NCBI RefSeq assembly: GCF_033807715.1
Contig: NC_084590.1
Coordinates: 7,604,827-7,668,826, forward strand
Reading direction: 5' to 3'
DNA from: Cololabis saira
Lineage: Eukaryota > Chordata > Actinopteri > Beloniformes > Belonidae
Length of the DNA stretch: 64,000 bases
Shown here: piece after piece, positions 10,503-22,680 of the stretch
Position numbering within the stretch: position 1 is the first letter of the stretch
Layout of the letters: every line of letters begins with the position of its first letter
Notes under the pieces: model-generated
What the model was told of the DNA's origin: nothing
Databases searched by the model: none
The model's input: only the letters and a program-made list of their open reading frames with translations
Position numbers and translations under genes: made by a program

Positions 10503-10981
10503 TGGCACTTTTACACTAGTACCTACTCAGCCTGACTCAACTCGACTCATCTCGACTCCACTTTCCTTGGAGTGAAGCTGCTGTGACGTATTTGATTGTG
10601 TGATCTAAATGGAGAAGACAACAACACTAAAGAAGTAGAACCTGGAGGAGATGATAGATGTGCTGCTGGATCTGTGACTTGTGTTTGATATCAAGTTAAA
10701 AAATGAGAGTGTAGAAGCTTCAAGCAGTGACGCTTTTTATTTTTTTTTAGTCTGCAGTGAGCAGTTATCTTTTTTTGTCTCTGTGCTGCTGAAAAGTCAG
10801 CTGGAGCCGTGAGCAGCTATGAAGAGACAGATCTCCTGGTAGATCTGGTCGTTCCTTATCTCTGTCTAGATCCCTTTTTAATTCTCTCCTCAGCACCAGG
10901 TTTATGAACATCTGACCCTCAGAGTTGGATCATGAAACAGACTTTTACGCTGACATTACCTGTGGAATAAAATGAACAAGT
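10503..10981. mobile_element. GCTTTTCCACTAG-family element, truncated copy
   Basis: It starts TGGCACTTTTACACTAGTAC and is homologous over most of its length to 19440-20137 (reverse orientation) and 43284-43819. The inner part shared by the copies includes GAAGAGACAGA and GATCTGGTCGTTCCTTATC. The far terminus is missing. No intact transposase frame is present. Confidence 0.75.
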
Positions 10982-11507
10982 GTAGTGTGATGACCTCAGG
11001 GTTCGAACAGGTTTCACGCTCCGTTTACGGGTTTCCTGCTCGGCGCTTATGTGACTAAGGGGGTGCGTGTCCAGACGGGGTTCACCGGTCCACAACCGTC
11101 TCCGGCTGAACTCAGAGGAACCAGCTGCGGTGGAGACTTAATCCCGGCTGTGGGCCCTCCCTGCTGGAAAACATGATGCACCCATGGGGGGGGGGTCACC
11201 TTCACTGACCTCCTCCGTCAGCATCCATCATGAAGACTCATCAGGCTGAGTGCTCTGCACCACGTCCTCTCTGCCCGGCCCCTGGGAGCCAGCCAGGACC
11301 GGGGGGGGGGCTCACATCAACCCTTTCACCTAGCGGGGACGCGTCCTCACTGTCCCCCTCACCACCACCACGATGACATCACTGCTGCCTCACAGCTAGA
11401 AGGTTCCTGATTCATTGCACCCCTGAAGAACGGATAGACCCCAGCGCCCCCCCCATGGCCAGCATCCCAGAACCAGAACCCCCCCTGGGAGCCGGCCCTG
11501 ATGAAAC
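10982..11507. other. GC-rich unassigned intronic stretch
   Basis: It contains several G and C homopolymer runs (near 11187 and 11300) but no recognised gene or element. Confidence 0.4.
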
Positions 11508-12302
11508 CACACAGGTGGTAAAAAAGGCACAACAGAGACTCCACTTCCTGAGAATCCTCAGGATGAACAACATCAGGCAGAGACTGCTGGTGTCTTTTTA
11601 CCGCTCCACCATGGAGAGCATCCTCACCTACTGCCTCTGCACATGCTTTAGCTGCACAGTGGCAAACAGGAAAGAGCTCCAGAGGGTCACCAGAATGGCT
11701 GAGAAGGTCATAGGTGCTAACCCTCTACCCACACTTGTGGACCTTCACGGCTCTTACTTCCTCAGGAGAGCCAACACCATCATGAAGGATCATCCCACCC
11801 GGGCCACGACCTGTCTGAGCCACTGCCGTCAGGAAGACGCTACAGGGCCATCAAATCCAGGACAAACAGACTCAAAAACTGTTTTTCCCCTACCGCTGTC
11901 AGAGCCATAAATGCCTCAAACATTCTTTAAGTCTGTATATTGTTTTTATATATATATTTTTTTAATATTGTTTTATATATTTATTGTTAATATTGCACTG
12001 TTTTGGCCGCTCGGTGGCGCAGTGGTTTAAGCAGCGGGCCATATACTGAGGCTACAGTCCTCCTCCTGCAGCGGTCGCGGGTTCGAATCCAGCCCGCGCA
12101 CCTTTTCTGCGTGTCTTCCCCGTTCTCTCTCTACCCCTTTCCAGTCTGCATCTCCAATAAAGGGCCACTAGAGCCCAAAAAAACCTTTAAAAAAAAAAAA
12201 AATATTGCACTGTTTTTTGTTGTACTGAAGGCCTGCACCCTACCTTTCGTTGCACTTGTTACAATGACAATAAAGAGAATCTTGAATCTTCTTGAATCTC
12301 TT
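11508..12302 (+). mobile_element. LINE 3' end (CR1/L2/Rex group-like), 5' truncated
   Basis: The plus strand encodes the C-terminal part of a non-LTR reverse-transcriptase polyprotein from about 11512: VVKKAQQRLHFLRILRMNNI, then RQRLLVSFYRSTMESILTYC, with frame decay after about 11780. A short 3' UTR follows and ends in an ATAAAGAGAATCTTGAATCT tail. Imperfect direct repeats CCCCCCCTGG(GA)GCC.GCC lie near 11483-11502 and 12306-12327 and may be target duplications. A SINE is inserted in the 3' UTR at 12005-12200. Confidence 0.8.
12005..12200 (+). mobile_element. tRNA-derived SINE
   Basis: It begins with a tRNA-like head containing an A-box-like GGCGCAGTGGTTTAAGC and a clear B box GGTTCGAATCC at 12080-12090. 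A short body and an A-rich tail follow. A perfect 16-bp duplication AATATTGCACTGTTTT flanks it at 11989-12004 and 12201-12216. It is not a functional tRNA gene because the cloverleaf is not closed and the element continues into a poly(A) tail. Confidence 0.92.
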
Positions 12303-12848
12303 GAAACCCCCCCTGGAGAGCCAGCCACACAGACGCGGGCGTGAACAAGAGACCCGCCCACAACGGCGGCTTGAGCTGGCCGTTGCCACGGCGACGGGTG
12401 ATTACAGTCAACCGCACTGGTTAATCAATGACTGCTGTCAAACAAGGAGCCGCATACCAGAGGGAGGGGGGGGTCTGCAGGCAAGATCCAGGAAGTAGAC
12501 GTGCCGGACCAACGCCGCGGCACAGGGAACCCCGGGGGGGGGGGGGGGGGGGGGGGGCTGTGAGTGACCCCACTGGGCCCAACGTGTGTTAAAGGGACAT
12601 ATGAGGTTCTACAGAGGTGCAGAAGTCCGGACTCGCTCTTCTCGGGTCAGGCCCACCGGTTCAGAGACCGCCGTCCTCCTACCAGAGAGCAGGTGTCCCT
12701 GCAGAGCCGGACCCCCGGGGCGACCCAGACCGGTCCCAGAACCGTGAGGTCCAGCAGGCGGTCCGCGGGACACTCATCACAACGTCCAGGTGGGGGGCAT
12801 AGACTGGTCCTTTCTCTGGGTGGGGCCTCACTTTTATTGGGGTGCACC
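12303..12848. other. Unassigned stretch with a long poly-G run
   Basis: A run of about 25 G lies at 12533-12557. The rest is GC-rich and shows no recognised gene or transposon terminus. Confidence 0.4.
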
Positions 12849-13609
12849 CAGTACTCAAGTTGTAAAAAAAAAAATCAGGGGGGGTGGTGGATTTTATCAT
12901 ATGGGGACAGATAATTTGTGCTGATTACAAATAATATAATATATTACAAATAATAGCAGTGACCAAAACAGCTGCAGAAATACTGCAGGAATGACATAGC
13001 AGCAGTTAAATGCAGCCTTCTGTAAGCTTTAAATATCCACTGGGCTTACATCAAATACATCAAAACACAACAATAAAAAACAGTTTTCTGAACTTATCAA
13101 TATGACTCTGTCCTTCACAGGATAAGTAACATGGATCACTGCAAAAACTCACAATCTTAACGAAAATATTTGTCTTATTTCCAGTTAAAATGTCTCATTT
13201 TAGTAAAAAAATCTCATTACACTTAAAACAAGACTCATCACTGGAAAAAACAACAATTTTCACCTGTTTCAAGTAGATTTTCACTTAAAATAAGTAGAAA
13301 AATCTGCCAGTGGAACAAGATTTTTTTGCTTGTAATAAGAAGATAAATCTTGTCCCACTGGCAGATTTTTCTACTTATTTCAAGTGAAAATTTACTTGAA
13401 ACAGGTGAAAAAACATTATTTTTTTGGTGTTATTTTTCTGGTGTTATTTTTCTGGTGATGACTCTAAATGTTGTAATATCAGTAAAACCACATTCATTGA
13501 TGAAATGACATAAGGGATGGGAAGGGGGGATGATTTTGACTGTTTTTTATTTCAGGGGGGGATGCCATCCCCCCTCACCCCCCCTCATCCCCCCTCAACT
13601 CCAGTACTA
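12849..13609 (-). mobile_element. Composite hAT-type MITE (family A), copy 1, reversed
   Basis: The ends are CAGTACTCAAGTTGT and CAACTCCAGTACTA, with a perfect 8-bp duplication GGTGCACC at 12841-12848 and 13610-13617. Homologous full copies lie at 44717-45478 and 58981-59741. Inside, from about 13137, is a palindromic segment beginning CACTGCAAAAACTCA that also occurs alone at 24095-24501. No transposase is encoded. Confidence 0.92.
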
Positions 13610-13617
13610 GGTGCACC

Positions 13618-15135
13618 CAATACCACCACTTCATTGTAACATCTCCACAGAGACGCTGCTGTGACCCGGCAGCGGGTGAGCCATCCCAGATGTAGGCGTT
13701 GAGGACCGGTGGCTCAGCGGCTCTGGGTTTGAGAGTTCCGGTAGACTTGCTGGCCCCGGGGGCCCGGGGGACCCGGTGGGGGGGGCTCTGCCCAGCTCCA
13801 GCCACCGGTGCTGCTCAGGTCACATTGGCCTCCAGGAATAGCAGTGAAACAGTAGACAGACACGGGGGGTCTGCTCATGCCAGACCGGGTCGGGGGGGCA
13901 TCTGCAGGTCTGGCAGGGGTCTCTATGTTTGTAGTCTATAAACAGATCTCACGTGGGGGGGGGGGCTGGGACCCGGCTCTGGGAACCCGGGGGCCGGACA
14001 CCGCAGCATTAAAGGGGACGGTTCACAACGATGACTCCAATGTTCTGGTGATGAAACAGGGAGCAACTCTAAAACAGGAAACTGCTCCTAAAAGCGCCGT
14101 TCAGATGTCCAGGGAACTGTGACATCACAGATCCTGGACAGAGAATCCTTCACCACTTCATTTTACGGCCTCATGCTACAACTTCAACACCTCAGACGGT
14201 GCAGCACCGAGCTCCAGCTCTGCTTTGGGAGGAGGAAGACCCCCGTCATCAGCCCCCCTCCTCTAAAAGAGCCGTATAACAGCAGAAAGTAATGCTTTTA
14301 CCCCGTTAACTCTCCGAGGCTTTTCCTCATCTGAAAACTTTCTGGGTGTCAGAAACGACTCCACCCTTATGTCACTTCACAGGTACAACAACAGCAGCAT
14401 CATGTGGTGCTGAGTTAAGATACATTCAATTCAAAAGGACTTTCTTAACCGCTGAGGGTAAAACTATGAAGATGAGGATAATTATTCTCTGGTCTCGGTC
14501 TGTGACATCACAATTCCCTGCAACATGAACAGTTCACTGAACTGCATGTTTTCAGACCTACATAACCCTAAACCAAGTGTTAAGTGATACTTTTTAAGTA
14601 ATAAATTATTTAAAACATCCAAATAAATGGTCTTAATGTCAGAAAATGTGTTTTATCACACTGTCTCCGCTAAAGCGGGTCATTTTGCTCGTCCCAGAGT
14701 GACAGTCCGAAACTCTGTTCAACAATTCCACCCATTTCAGGTTCCCTCGATGTAAAGCATGATCCGTCCACTTTAACCGGGATCAAAGAAGCTCCTTCGT
14801 GTCAGTACAGTCATTGGAGAAATTCGGTTGAAACAATAATCCTAAAAGCAGTGTTGTCCAAGTATCACATCGTTTTTTATGTGTTAGCATCGCTAGCAGC
14901 CCGTCACAGGGAACACCGGTGATGTGCGAGGACTGAGACTGCAGAAACATCTTTAAAATACGTTTCTAAAAGCTCAGCGTTGTTCAATGTATGCCGAACC
15001 AAACACGGTCTTGTACTTACTTAAAAATAATCTCACTTTATTGATAGTTACGGGTGGTTTACTAAAAAAAGTTTAAATGTGAAAAATAGCAGATTTTTCC
15101 ATAGAGTTTGGTGAGGCGCCGCAGAGCCGCTTCAA
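13618..15135. other. Unassigned intronic stretch, 1.5 kb
   Basis: I read this for exons on both strands and for transposon termini and found none that I could support. The open frames are short and lack recognisable domains. Confidence 0.4.
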
Positions 15136-15242
15136 GGCTGATTTATGGTTCCGCGTCACACCAACGCAGACGCGCGCCGTACGGTGCGCGTCACCGCGTA
15201 TCCTACGCCGTAGTCGTTTTAACGCGGAACCATAAATCAGGC
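15136..15242. mobile_element. Short MITE with TGATTTATGGTTC ends, copy 2
   Basis: A compact hairpin from GGCTGATTTATGGTTCCGCG to CGCGGAACCATAAATCAGGC. TTCA occurs just outside both ends and may be the target duplication. It is the same family as 6268-6443. Confidence 0.8.
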
Positions 15243-15538
15243 TTCAGCTCAAACCACCGCGGAACTTACTTTAACTCATGTGGAGCAGAGCCGCGTCCCT
15301 GAAACCCCCACGTGTGTGTCGTCTCCGGGTTTTGGGGGGGGTTAGAGGTAAATCCGTCCCCGACGGTGTTCGCCCAGGACGGTCCGCGGAGGCACGTGTA
15401 GCCGCTGAGTGAGTCCGCCGCTGCGGCGAGAATCCCGCTCAGACTCGGATCAGCCCCCGGTGAGAGCTGGATACATGGCCATTGTCTCCCCCAGAGAGAG
15501 AGGGAGGACGCTCTCTGTTGTCTCCCGCAGACGAGGGG

Positions 15539-15539
<1 letters not shown>

Positions 15540-15601
<62 letters not shown>

Positions 15602-15633
15602 ACGTGTGTGTGTGTGTGTGTGTGTTGGGGGGG
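15540..15633. repeat. (GT)n microsatellite
   Basis: About 90 bp of GT dinucleotides broken once by GAGAC. Apparent valine/cysteine ORFs here come from the repeat. Confidence 0.95.
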
Positions 15634-15691
15634 TGAGTCAGGCAGACGCTCTGGGACCTGCTGAAGTTGGCTTCAGGTTGGAAACATGATG

Positions 15692-16686
15692 CTGTGCGTC
15701 CGAAATGCCATACTAAACCATATATACTAAAAAGTATACTTAAGTTCGGCACACTTTTGAGTAAATATCAGTAGTCTGCATTAATTGGGACGTACTATTA
15801 AGAGACACACGGCTCTTCCTGCCGTTGGGAGGGGGAGTTGTTACCATGGTAACAACTCCTGTCACAGCAGCAGTAGCAGCACCGCTCAGCTATTTCCCCT
15901 TTATCCTGGCCTAAACAAGATGACATTATATAATATTATTATATACCAATATTATAATATAAATATTGTATAATAATATTATTATACTTAATATTACACT
16001 TATGACATATACGTATCTGTGTATCACTTAGCAACCAAACACCGCTGCATTGCATTGTGGGAAGTTTCTGCTTAGCTAGTGTCCATCAATCCACAAGGGG
16101 GCTGCATCCGAAATTCCATACTTCCACCCTAATGAGTATGCAAAATGAGTATGCAAGATGTTTTAGTGCGTCCGAAACATTAGTACGTACACAATAGTAC
16201 TATAAACAATAGTACAATAATACTATCCATACTCATTTCGGAGAAATGTATTAGTGTGGATTGATGGACACTAGCCGAGCAGAAACTTCCCACAATGCAA
16301 TGCAGCGGCGTTTGGTTGCTAAGTGATACGTATATGTCATAAGTATAATATTAAGTATAATAATATTATTATATAATATTAATATTATAATATTGGTATA
16401 TAATAATATTATATAATGTCATCTTGTTTGGGCCAGGATAAAGGGGAAAGAGTGGAGCGGTGCTGCTACTGCTGCTGTGACATGTCACTTCCTCCCAACG
16501 GCAGGAAGTGACGTGTGCCTCTGAGTAGTACGTCCAAATTAATGCATACTACTGATATTTACTCAAAAGTGTGCCAAACTAAAGTATACTTTTTATATAC
16601 TGTTTAGTATGTTTCGGACGCACTAAAAAATCTCACATACTGTTTTTGCTACTCATTAGGGTGGAAGGATAGGATTTCGGACACAG
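15692..16686. mobile_element. One-kilobase palindromic DNA element
   Basis: The two halves are long inverted copies. Left-arm words such as GCACACTTTTGAGTAAATATCAG, CCTTTATCCTGGCC, CTTAGCAACCAAAC and GTCCATCAATCCAC reappear as complements in reverse order at 16257-16622. The outer ends are CTGTGCGTCCGAAAT and ATTTCGGACACAG. The ACTCATTAGGGTGGAAG word near 16650 has its complement near 16120, so the arms are partly rearranged. There is no coding frame. The superfamily is unknown to me. Confidence 0.85.
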
Positions 16687-16699
16687 TTATCCACTCACC

Positions 16700-16932
16700 A
16701 CCAGATATGTTCTGGAAGAGTTTCCACTGAACCGAGCCAAGTGGAACAGTACCACCGAACGGAACCGAGTGGAATGGTACGACCGAACCGAGCAGAGCTG
16801 AGTGGAACGGTACTGCCGAGCCGAGCCGAGAAAGGTACCACCGCCTAAAGCTGTTTTTTCCCCTAGTGGGAAAGAACCAAACCGAGTGGAGTTGAGCCGA
16901 GCTGAGTAGGTACTAGTGGAAAAGCGCCATGT
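16700..16932. mobile_element. GCTTTTCCACTAG-family terminus fragment
   Basis: It ends TAGGTACTAGTGGAAAAGCG, matching the terminus of the element at 19440-20137, and is preceded by repeated CCGAGTGGAA.GGTAC words. Only one end is recognised. Confidence 0.55.
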
Positions 16933-17941
16933 GATGGACGCGGAGTGGGCGTGTTCCAGGTGTGTTGCTCCGCCCAATCACAAGGAAAGGGGCGTGTCCA
17001 GTTCTAGGAACATGTTTTGTGATTGAAAGATTTGCTCACAAATCTGAAGTGTTGAGTTTTTCTTTTGTTGTTGAGTTTTTCAAGGTCGTTCAGTCAAGTT
17101 TTAGCTTCTGAAAACAATCTAAACATTATTAGTTGCCTAGATTTCCCTGAAGGTTTGTGAAGTTAAAAGTTGAATTTGATTAATTGGCAAGGTTTTGGAA
17201 TAATTTTTTTTAATTCAAAAGTTTGGAACATTTCACATTTGAGAGGTTATACAGTCTGAAATTGTGAGTGAGTGAGTGAGTGAGTGAGTGAGTGAGTGAG
17301 TGAGTGAGTGAGTGAGAGGAAGAGAGTGAGTGAGAGAGCAACACATTTCCAGCCTGAAACCAACTTCGCTGCAGTGTGAATGAACAGATGAATCCATGAA
17401 TCAGTCCTGATTGTAAAGTGAGTCACACCTGAGCCTCACCTGGGTGTCTGAAGAACAAAGGTTACACCTGAGGCAGGACCAGACATTTATGATGAGTAAT
17501 AAAACCGTCATCACAAAGGAGCCGCTGCACATCAGAGGCTCTGGCTTTCCCACTAGAACCTACTGGCCAACTGCAACTGGTTCAAAACAGAGCGGCTAGA
17601 CGGGCACTTCACTGCTCAACACGTACAAATACAGCTGATATACTCCTGACTTTTCTGGTTCACTGTTGAAGTTAAACTAAGTTACAAAATCCTGATGTTT
17701 TTTAGAAACATCCTATTCAATCAGACACCTGAATATTTCTTCAACCAATTACTAAATACTAGAGACAGACATAACCATTACACCAGAAATGCTCTGGATA
17801 CCTGATTCCTCCAACTCCAGAACTAATCTACTCAAACCCTCAGTTATCTGTTGTTCAATAATGTCCTGGAACTCTTTACCTCCTCACAAAACAAATTAAC
17901 TTTTAAAAAACGACTAAAGGCTCACCTAATGCTGTGTAGAC
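16933..17941. other. Intronic stretch with a (GAGT)n microsatellite and possible LINE relics
   Basis: A GAGT tetranucleotide run lies at 17265-17316. Between about 17550 and 17930 some words recall decayed LINE 3' sequence, but no frame survives and I do not assign a family. Confidence 0.35.
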
Positions 17942-18396
17942 CAGTGTTTCCCAACCCTGGTCCTCGTGGGCCCCTGTCCTGCATGTTTTAGATGTTTCCC
18001 TGCTTCAGCACACCGTGATACAAGTACCTGTGTCATCAACAGAGCTGTGCAGACCTTGGTGACAAGCTAATTAGGACCTTTAATTAGAATCAGGTGTGTT
18101 GGTGCAGGGAAACATCTAAAACAGGGGTCTTCAACCCTGGTCCTCGAGGGCCGGTGTCCTGCATGTTTTAGATGTTTCCCTGCCTTAACACACCTGATTC
18201 TAATGAATCATCGTCATCAGCTTGTCATCAAAGTCTGGATAGTTCTGTTGATGACACAGTCACTTGTATCATGGTGCAATGAAGCAGGGAAACATCTAAA
18301 ACCTGCAGGACACCGGCCCTCGAGGACCAGGGTTGGTGACCCCTGATCTAAAACATGCAGGACAGGGGTCATGAGGACCAGGCTGGAGAAACACTG
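17942..18396. mobile_element. hAT-type MITE, outer element
   Basis: The ends are CAGTGTTTCCCAACCCTGGT and GGCTGGAGAAACACTG. The flanks GTGTAGAC (17934-17941) and CTGTAGAC (18397-18404) agree at 7 of 8 positions and are the likely target duplication. It is interrupted by a related element at 18122-18345. Confidence 0.88.
18122..18345. mobile_element. hAT-type MITE nested in a related element
   Basis: The ends are CAGGGGTCTTCAACCCTGGT and CAGGGTTGGTGACCCCTG, with a perfect 8-bp duplication ATCTAAAA at 18114-18121 and 18346-18353. Its inner sequence (TGTCCTGCATGTTTTAGATG) is shared with the outer element, so one member of a family has jumped into another. Confidence 0.93.
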
Positions 18397-18404
18397 CTGT
18401 AGAC

Positions 18405-19439
18405 CATATGACTGGGAATTTATTACTGATATTGAATGAGTAGAATTATTATAATGATAGCAGTGACTGAAAATATATTAAATCAAAACATTACATTCAA
18501 AAGAACAATTAAAGCCTGTATGTAAAGTAAATATAATGAAATATGTTAGTTAAGTTTGATTGGCATACCCATAGACGGCAGTAATTTTATTTTATTTTAG
18601 TTTTTTATTTACTTAGTTGTTGTTTTTAAAATTTTTAATTTATGTTATTTGTGAATTTATTTCTTGGAAAAAGGGTCAGATTAGATAAGATTCTTCTTCT
18701 TTCTGCTCCCTTTTCATTCACAATTTATGAACATTTGTATTTGTATTGAATTGTTTGTTTTATTTTTTGAATGAAATAAAGAATAAAATGAAACTAAATG
18801 AATTACTAATGTATGGTATTATTAGTGCTATTATAGTGTATTAGTATAATTATAGTGATAATATATTATGATATTATGCATATATAACTGTGTGTATTAT
18901 TGTTGTTTGTATTATAAGTGTAGTTATGCTATGAATGTATGACTATGTATTTATGTGTTAGATGTTATCATTTATGTAATATTGTATGTACTTTATGGAC
19001 CCCAGGGAGATTAGTGGTCACCAAGGCGGCGGTTAATGGGGATCCATCCAATAAAGGATAAACAATAAACCTGCTGCTCTGCTCATCTCAGCTCAACTCC
19101 ACTCAGCTGGGCTTAGTTTAGAGTCTCCCGGGAGAAGCAGCAGCCCGGTCCTGACCCGGTCCTGACCCGCACAACCGGGACATGAGCATCTGCTGCTCCG
19201 TTGAATAACAAATATAATCAGGTCCCGGTCGTAGCGGGCTGAGGCCACTGTGATGTTTATTTACATGACATCAAGTCAACAAGAGAATGAATGACCGGGC
19301 AAAGCCCGGTACCCCTTCATGCTTCCACAGGATCTAAGAAGGTCATGTCAGGTGTTAACACGACGCCAAGAGGCGGACTTGGTGACATCAGACAGTCAGG
19401 AGAGTTCTAGCTCGTCTGTAGGAGAGTCTTGATGACTGG
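18405..19439. other. AT-rich unassigned stretch
   Basis: AT-rich sequence with TATTAGTAT-like words around 18800-18960. No exon and no clear terminus were seen. Confidence 0.4.
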
Positions 19440-20137
19440 TGGTGCTTTCCACTAGTTCCTACTCAGCCCCACTCCACTCGGTTTGGTTCTTTTCCACTAG
19501 GGTCTAACGTGCCGAGTAGATACTTTTCTGTAACTATTCTGCCGAGGTTCTAAGCTGCTGAGTCGGCTGTATCTGACATCATCACACTACAGACCACCGA
19601 TTGGTCGGGGGGTTGGAGTCAGACGTCTGAGTCAGGAGGAGGAAATCAGAGAAAGAGACTGACGGATTCTTGTTCATTTTATTCAACAGGCAATGGCAGC
19701 AAAAGTCTGTTTCATGATCCAACTCTGAGGTGCAGATGTTCATAAACCTGGTGCTGAGGAGAGAATTAAAAAGGGATCTAGACGGAGATAAGGAACGACC
19801 AGATCTACCAGGAGCTCTGTCTCTTCATAGATGCTCACGGCTCCAGCTGACTTTTCAGCAGCACAGAGATGAACTGACAAAAAAAAAGGGTTGCCGCTTG
19901 AAGCTTCTCTCACTTTTGATATGGAACACAAGCCATAGACCCAGCAGCACATCTATCATCTCCTCCAGGTTCTAAATCTTTAGTGTTGTCTTCTCCGTTT
20001 AGATCACACAATCAAATACGTCACAGCAGCTTCACTCCAACCTCCTACTTCTGCTCCAGGTGCTGAATTGTTATGGAAAAGAAACCAGGCCAAGTTGAGA
20101 TGAGTAGAGCCGAGTAGGTGCTAGTGGAAAAGCACCA
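19440..20137. mobile_element. GCTTTTCCACTAG-family element, full-length copy
   Basis: The ends are TGGTGCTTTCCACTAG and CTAGTGGAAAAGCACCA, an inverted repeat, spaced about 698 bp apart. Truncated relatives lie at 10503-10981 and 43284-43819. The interior has no intact frame. It is a non-autonomous DNA transposon; a PIF/Harbinger origin is a guess from the terminus style only. Confidence 0.85.
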
Positions 20138-20763
20138 TTGGTGTTGGGAGGAGGAGTAGCAGCAGATCTGCAGCAGTACGTCAGGCAGGAGGACCCAGGT
20201 TTGTCTGCAGCCTGAAAGCCCTCGGCGCCTGGGGGGTGGGGGTGGGTAGGGATGGGGGGTATAAATAGCTCTGGTCAGGTTTCTCTGCCAGGATCCAGGA
20301 CGTGTCACCCCACCCTGACGGAGCTGCGCTCGTGCCCGACAGGACGTCACATTTCCCGGTTCAGTGCAGAGGCTTGTCAGGTGTAATGAGCGGCTGCAGC
20401 CACCAGAGGGCGCAGTGGCACGAGCAGAGCACCCAGAGCTTCCCCAGGCCAGACCAGTGAGAGACACAGTCCCTCCAGCGTGTCCCAGGTCAGGGTGGAC
20501 GTAGAGGGACCGACGGGCCCCTGAGGTACTCCATACTCCCGGAGACCCCCCACAGGAGTCCCCGGGGGACAGAGTACACGTGGACTGGTGGGGCCCACCC
20601 CCAGGACCCCTGCAGGACCCTGCTGAAGGTGCAGGGCCTGTCCACGGCTCCACGGCCAGGACAAACACCACACTCCTCCCCCTCGGTCCCAGGTTCCACT
20701 GCCCGGTGGGCCGCTTTAAAAAAATTTGACGTCAGAAATTCTGGGCTTTGTGTTTGATGAGTA
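20138..20763. other. GC-rich unassigned intronic stretch
   Basis: GC-rich sequence with overlapping open frames on the minus strand (for example 20045-20671). They have low-complexity composition and no recognised domain. A short element called TATAAATAGC near 20261 is TATA-like, but nothing else supports a promoter. Confidence 0.35.
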
Positions 20764-21440
<677 letters not shown>

Positions 21441-21847
21441 TATTGATGGGCAGCTCTACAAACGTTTCTTCCTAAACTTTAACAGAAGTGTCTTCGTCGG
21501 TCCAGAGAGATGTGCGCCGCAGACATGGACTCCTTCAAGGACGCTAGAACGTGAGCGATTCCTCAGTAGCTCAGGGGGAAGTGCTCACGACGCTCTGTCG
21601 CTCCGTGACACACATCTTACTGCCACAATGAAAGTTTGACTTCCTCAAAAGCCAAACCAACGAGGAACACCAGAGCAGCGTTCTCACCCCACGTCAGAGG
21701 CGCCGTCATGCAAATGACTCGTAATCCGGCGGGAGGTTCTGCGGTGGACGGTAAGAGAACCAAACCCCCTCCCCCCAGAGAACTGGAGAACACCAGAGAG
21801 AATCAGGGGAACCTCCCATCAGGGTTCTGGGCAGAGCCGGGTCCTAC

Positions 21848-22018
21848 CTTGTGACAGACGGGTGGGCTGTGCGACCTGGAGCCCGTCGACGGAGCACAGG
21901 TTCCCACAGGGGTGCAGCGTGATGACCCCGGACTGGTTCTGGATGAAACAGTGCTGCGCTGCCACCCCGGGACCCTGGATGTTGATGTCCACGGGACCAT
22001 GGCCCAGAGAGGTCCGGC
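21848..22018 (-). CDS. phldb1: phldb1 coding exon 3 (FHA domain core)
   Basis: This exon encodes residues 62 (split) to 119 (split), including VDINIQGPGVAAQHCFIQNQ and then GVITLHPCGNLCSVDGLQVA. This is the phosphopeptide-binding face of the FHA fold in PHLDB1: the GPG..A.HC turn, the N..G.(V/I)TL strand and the N.C.(V/I)DG loop are all kept. The acceptor is CTCCCCTCAG with AG at 22020-22019; the donor is GTAGGA from 21847. Length is 171 nt with phase 1 at both ends, so it fits exons 2 and 4. No stop or frameshift is present. The upstream intron (22019-23174) holds an antisense LINE relic and the downstream intron is about 18.4 kb. Confidence 0.93.
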
Positions 22019-22099
22019 CTGAGGGGAGGAACACCAGTTAGACCAGATGAATGAATCGGACCATGTGAGAAACACAAGAAAAAGACAGTTACATTTATT

Positions 22100-22680
22100 C
22101 TCTCTAACTTCCCCTTAGCCAAGTCATCAGCCAGCATGGAATTTCATTCCACTGCTATGCTGATGACACACAACTTTATGTCAAAGCTACAGCTGCAGCC
22201 CCGTCACCAGTGTCATCCTCTTCACAACTCACCATCTGTCTGGAGGAGATAAAGGCGTGGATGGAGCAACATTTCCTTCAACTGAACAGCTTCAAAACAG
22301 AGGCGATCATGGTTGCCCCTCCCCTCACCTGACCCAGTCATCATCCATAACCAGCATCACCTTCTCTCCACAACATTCCCCTCTCTTCATCTGTCACCAA
22401 CCTTGGTGTCAAAATGAACCCCAACCCCCCTTGTTTTCCCATATAAATCCCCTTAGCAAGATCTCCTTCTACCACCTTTGTAACATCGCCAAACTCCATC
22501 CCACCCTCACCCTCCCAGATGCTGAAAGGAGGCTCCAGTACATCCAAAACTCTGCAGCTAGGATCCTGATGAGAGTGCAGAAACACAACCATATCACCCC
22601 TGTTCTTGACTCACTCCACAGGCTTCCTGTCTCCACCAGGACTGAATATAAGGTCCCCCTCCTCACTCACCAGAATGTCC
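22100..22680 (+). pseudogene. Decayed LINE reverse-transcriptase fragment
   Basis: The plus strand shows FHCYADDTQLYV at about 22146-22182, the RT active-site box. It then reads ICLEEIKAWM, QLNSFKTEAIMVAPP, LGVKMNPN, RRLQYIQNSAARIL and HNHITPVLDSLHRLPV. These are consecutive landmarks of an L2/CR1-like LINE polyprotein. The frame shifts more than once and a stop interrupts it, so it is dead. It lies antisense in intron 2 of phldb1. Confidence 0.85.

Noticed and set aside
12005..12095. A functional tRNA gene
   Set aside because: The B box is good, but the sequence continues into a SINE body with a poly(A) tail and target duplications, and no closed acceptor stem is seen.
20255..20275. TATA-box promoter at TATAAATAG
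   Set aside because: No initiator, ORF or exon downstream; it is inside phldb1 intron 3 and can arise by chance.
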